From: Acidobacteriota bacterium
GTDB lineage: Bacteria > Acidobacteriota > Terriglobia > Terriglobales > Acidobacteriaceae
NCBI GenBank assembly: GCA_021790995.1
Contig: JAJYFA010000015.1
Coordinates: 1-43,264 of the forward strand
DNA length: 43,264 bases
Reading direction: 5' to 3'
A model generated the notes under the pieces. That model saw only the letters and a program-made list of their open reading frames with translations, was not told the DNA's origin and made no database searches. Both the position numbers and the translations under genes were made by a program. Within the stretch, counting starts at the first letter, position 1; each line of letters begins with the position of its first letter. Shown one piece after another: positions 41,645-43,264 of the stretch.

Positions 41645-41687
41645 TGTCCAATAACAGAAGCACTTTTGGTTATTCCAAAATGTGATA
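41645..41687 (-). promoter_or_regulatory. Bipartite motif, right copy, upstream of the transfer operon
   Basis: This copy has the same TGTCCAAT and GGTTATTCCAAAA-n-GTGATA blocks as 1236-1278, with the same 15-bp spacing but unrelated filler. It ends 66 bp before the trbC start, on the correct side for control of trbC. The rest of the 203-bp gap (41580-41782) holds the trbC ribosome site and the integrase terminator. Confidence 0.65.
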
Positions 41688-41754
41688 ATCAAGGCGTGAT
41701 TATGGGGCCTGCGGCGTTGGAGTGCATTAGCTGCCCTTTGCAAAGTCAGTCGGG

Positions 41755-41781
41755 AAAAGCCTGCGATAATCGCAGGCTTTT
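41755..41781. terminator. Perfect bidirectional terminator after the integrase
   Basis: AAAAGCCTGCGA (41755-41766) pairs perfectly with TCGCAGGCTTTT (41770-41781) around TAA. It has a GC-rich core with A and T runs on each side, so it can stop transcripts from both directions. It begins one base past the integrase stop codon and insulates the integrase from the transfer operon promoter. Confidence 0.85.
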
Positions 41782-41782
41782 C

Positions 41783-43084
41783 TCATTGCACTAGCGCCGC
41801 TGTTTCTGTGGGAAGCGTTGCTTGCTGTGCCATCGACGGGTCTACGACCTGCCAAGCATTCCGTACACTCTCCTGCAACTGGAGCTGCCGCGCCTTGACG
41901 AATGGTGCGTAGCTCTTTTCCGTGATTTTCACGCTCTTATGTCCAAGCAGGAGAGAAACTTGGTCAATCGGAACCCCTGCGAGAAGGTTTTCGACCGCGA
42001 AGGTGTCACGGAACATGTGCGGGTGGCAACGCTTGGGGCTGCCGTCCGGTCTGGTCAGTGCGGCAATCTCAAACAGACGGCGGAACGACCGCTGCCAGTT
42101 CGCAACGGCACTCTTCGGGTCGCCGTTGCCGCTCCAGAAAAAGTAGCGGGGATTGGGGCGCGGTCCCGGCGGCAGGTCTTTCAATGCCTGAACCACATAG
42201 GGAGGAAGGGGGACATAGACCGGCGTCCCTGTCTTCGCCTGATAAAGAAACAGGCTGTCCCCCTGAAGGCGGTCCTTCTGGAGTGTCACGGCATCGCGGA
42301 TTCGTAAGCCGCTCCACCTCATCAACCAGGTCATTACCCGCAGGCGAAGTCTCAAATCCTCCAGAGGGATGAACCCGCCGCGAGGATCGCCATAGGTATA
42401 CGTTGCCTCGATGATCCTGTTGAACTCGTCTCTAGGGAAGTAGTCGGTGGGGACATGGACGACCTTGATTCTGCCGAAATCAAGCACCGGATTCTCTTTG
42501 ATGTAGCCACGGCGCTGACAGTGCCAGAAGAAGCCAATAACGCGACCTTGTTTCTTAGACTTTGCCAGTGTGCCGTCGGTCCATGTTGCGCGGAAATCCT
42601 TCATGGCATCTAGGTCAAGCTCATCAAGGTATTCGTATCCTTCGCTAGTTGCCCAGGGGACGAGTTGTTTCTGAAAAATGGTCGTGAGTTTGGAGAGCGT
42701 CGATTTTTCGAGACCCCGGCCCTTTGCGTCCGCAAGATACTTCTTGACGGCAACGCTGATCTTCACTCGTTCCTTCGCGGGTGGGATTATCTCTCCCGCT
42801 GGTCTCACGACCATAGGAGAGGGAGCGGACGGCGGAGCAGCGACCACGAGAGCAGATTCGGAGGTGTGGGGAAGCACAGCCGGGGGAGAGACGGTTTCCG
42901 ACTCGGACTCCAGTTCGCGGCGCAGTTCTTCGGCCTGTTCCCAACTCCGGGTCTTGGCGCTGCGGCGGACAAAATCTCCGTTGGGAAGCATCCCCCAAAT
43001 CCACTTTGGGCACCTGCAACGCTTCCATGTGCCATCGTTCACGCGGGGGCAATCTGCGGAGTGGCGGGCGTAAACCGAGAGCAT
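41783..43084 (-). CDS. int: Tyrosine integrase
   Basis: A 433-residue tyrosine recombinase. A Cys-rich N-terminus (CPRVNDGTWKRCRCP) may bind zinc. A SAM-like core-binding domain covers about 120-215. The catalytic domain has Arg in RWSGLRIRD (about 258), Lys in YQAKTGTP, HPHMFRDTF (HxxR, about 353), LLGHKSV and the tyrosine in EKSYAPF (about 392). It recombines attP with the tmRNA 3' end. ATG 43084 has an ideal GGAGGTG at 43088-43094; a TTG at 43138 is rejected. Its promoter region overlaps the arm site at 43132-43156, so binding may repress it. Confidence 0.96.
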   Translation of the reverse strand: MLSVYARHSADCPRVNDGTWKRCRCPKWIWGMLPNGDFVRRSAKTRSWEQAEELRRELESESETVSPPAVLPHTSESALVVAAPPSAPSPMVVRPAGEIIPPAKERVKISVAVKKYLADAKGRGLEKSTLSKLTTIFQKQLVPWATSEGYEYLDELDLDAMKDFRATWTDGTLAKSKKQGRVIGFFWHCQRRGYIKENPVLDFGRIKVVHVPTDYFPRDEFNRIIEATYTYGDPRGGFIPLEDLRLRLRVMTWLMRWSGLRIRDAVTLQKDRLQGDSLFLYQAKTGTPVYVPLPPYVVQALKDLPPGPRPNPRYFFWSGNGDPKSAVANWQRSFRRLFEIAALTRPDGSPKRCHPHMFRDTFAVENLLAGVPIDQVSLLLGHKSVKITEKSYAPFVKARQLQLQESVRNAWQVVDPSMAQQATLPTETAALVQ

Positions 43085-43131
43085 AAACACCTCCAGCCGA
43101 GCCCAAATTCGTGCGGCTCGACTGAGGTCAT

Positions 43132-43156
43132 TGTACAAACGTTGTACAAAAATCTC
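43132..43156 (+). repeat. Integrase arm-type site, right end
   Basis: This matches 127-151 at 24 of 25 bases and contains two TGTACAAA units 11 bp apart. It lies 41 bp inside the right att repeat (the left copy is 82 bp inside). It is 48 bp upstream of the integrase start, within its likely promoter. Confidence 0.6.
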
Positions 43157-43196
43157 TACTCAATTTGTAAACTACTGATTCTATAACTTTTAAGTG

Positions 43197-43222
43197 ATGG
43201 TGGAGGCGGCGGGAGTCGAACC
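43197..43222. repeat. Right attachment-site repeat (genuine tmRNA 3' end)
   Basis: The 26 bases are identical to 20-45. This copy continues into tmRNA sequence outside the element, so it is the functional 3' end of the gene. The element therefore spans about 43.18 kb between the repeats. Confidence 0.9.
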
Positions 43223-43264
43223 CGCGTCCGAAATCGCTGTCAGCCGGGAGAGTCCATGCTGTGT
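43198..43264 (-). ncRNA. ssrA: tmRNA (ssrA), 3' part
   Basis: On the minus strand this reads GGACTCTCCCGG, a pseudoknot-linker stretch, then GGACGCGGGTTCGACTCCCGC and the acceptor ending CTCCACCA. This is the usual tmRNA 3' end with T-arm and encoded CCA. The 5' part lies beyond the window. The gene keeps a full 3' end after integration because the att repeat restores it. Confidence 0.88.

Noticed and set aside
1-43264. CRISPR arrays, rRNA or tRNA genes
   Set aside because: No regular spaced repeats or rRNA were seen. The only tRNA-like sequence is the tmRNA 3' end and its duplicated fragment.

Overview
The window is almost exactly one integrative and conjugative element (ICE) inserted at the 3' end of a tmRNA gene (ssrA). 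A 26-bp direct repeat of the tmRNA 3' end lies at 20-45 and again at 43197-43222. The real tmRNA 3' part (minus strand) runs off the right edge, and a tyrosine integrase sits directly inside the right copy. The host is probably an acidobacterium of the Terriglobia (Granulicella/Terriglobus/Edaphobacter type). I infer this from the style of the genes (DUF6908-ArdC-ParB module, HAE1 efflux cargo with an unknown exported protein, LytS/LytTR and barrel genes); no taxonomic marker other than the tmRNA end is present.

Layout. Left end (20-2.4 kb): att repeat, integrase-arm-like repeats, a small membrane/winged-helix protein, a small HTH DNA-binding protein and a LysR-type regulator. Cargo 1 (2.4-12.1 kb, minus strand): a multidrug efflux block of RND adaptor, RND pump, outer membrane channel, unknown exported protein, DHA2 drug:proton antiporter, DedA-rhodanese fusion and zinc-ribbon protein. 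Cargo 2 (12.4-18.3 kb): two hypothetical proteins, a LytS-like kinase with its LytTR response regulator, a divergent outer membrane barrel, a 58-residue membrane peptide and an ECF sigma factor. Middle (18.5-24.9 kb): ParB-like protein, DUF6908 protein, ArdC antirestriction protein, a long palindrome, an IS110 remnant, a DoxX-like protein, a small unknown, a hairpin-rich stretch, a DUF1016 PD-(D/E)XK nuclease and a small membrane protein. Transfer backbone (25-41.6 kb, minus strand): MobF relaxase-helicase, VirD4 coupling protein, two ribbon-helix-helix-like proteins flanking a likely oriT, RepB-like primase, VirB11/TrbB, SSB and a Trb-type secretion set (TrbF, L, J, lipoprotein, I, G, E, D, C). 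Right end: a perfect terminator, the integrase and the tmRNA.

How it works together. The integrase and arm sites should excise a circle of about 43.2 kb. MobF, VirD4, the RHH proteins and oriT would make and deliver the transfer strand through the Trb channel. SSB, primase, ArdC and ParB-like proteins would help establishment in the recipient. The efflux and signalling genes are passengers that may benefit the host.

The most interesting non-gene signals are: (1) a 43-bp bipartite motif with identical internal spacing, found only upstream of the left-end HTH gene and upstream of the transfer operon; (2) two oppositely oriented pairs of 21-bp-spaced repeats matching LytTR half-sites between the kinase and the barrel gene; (3) a long imperfect palindrome directly upstream of ardC that could act as a promoter in single-stranded DNA; and (4) a second multi-hairpin stretch at 23.1-23.3 kb.
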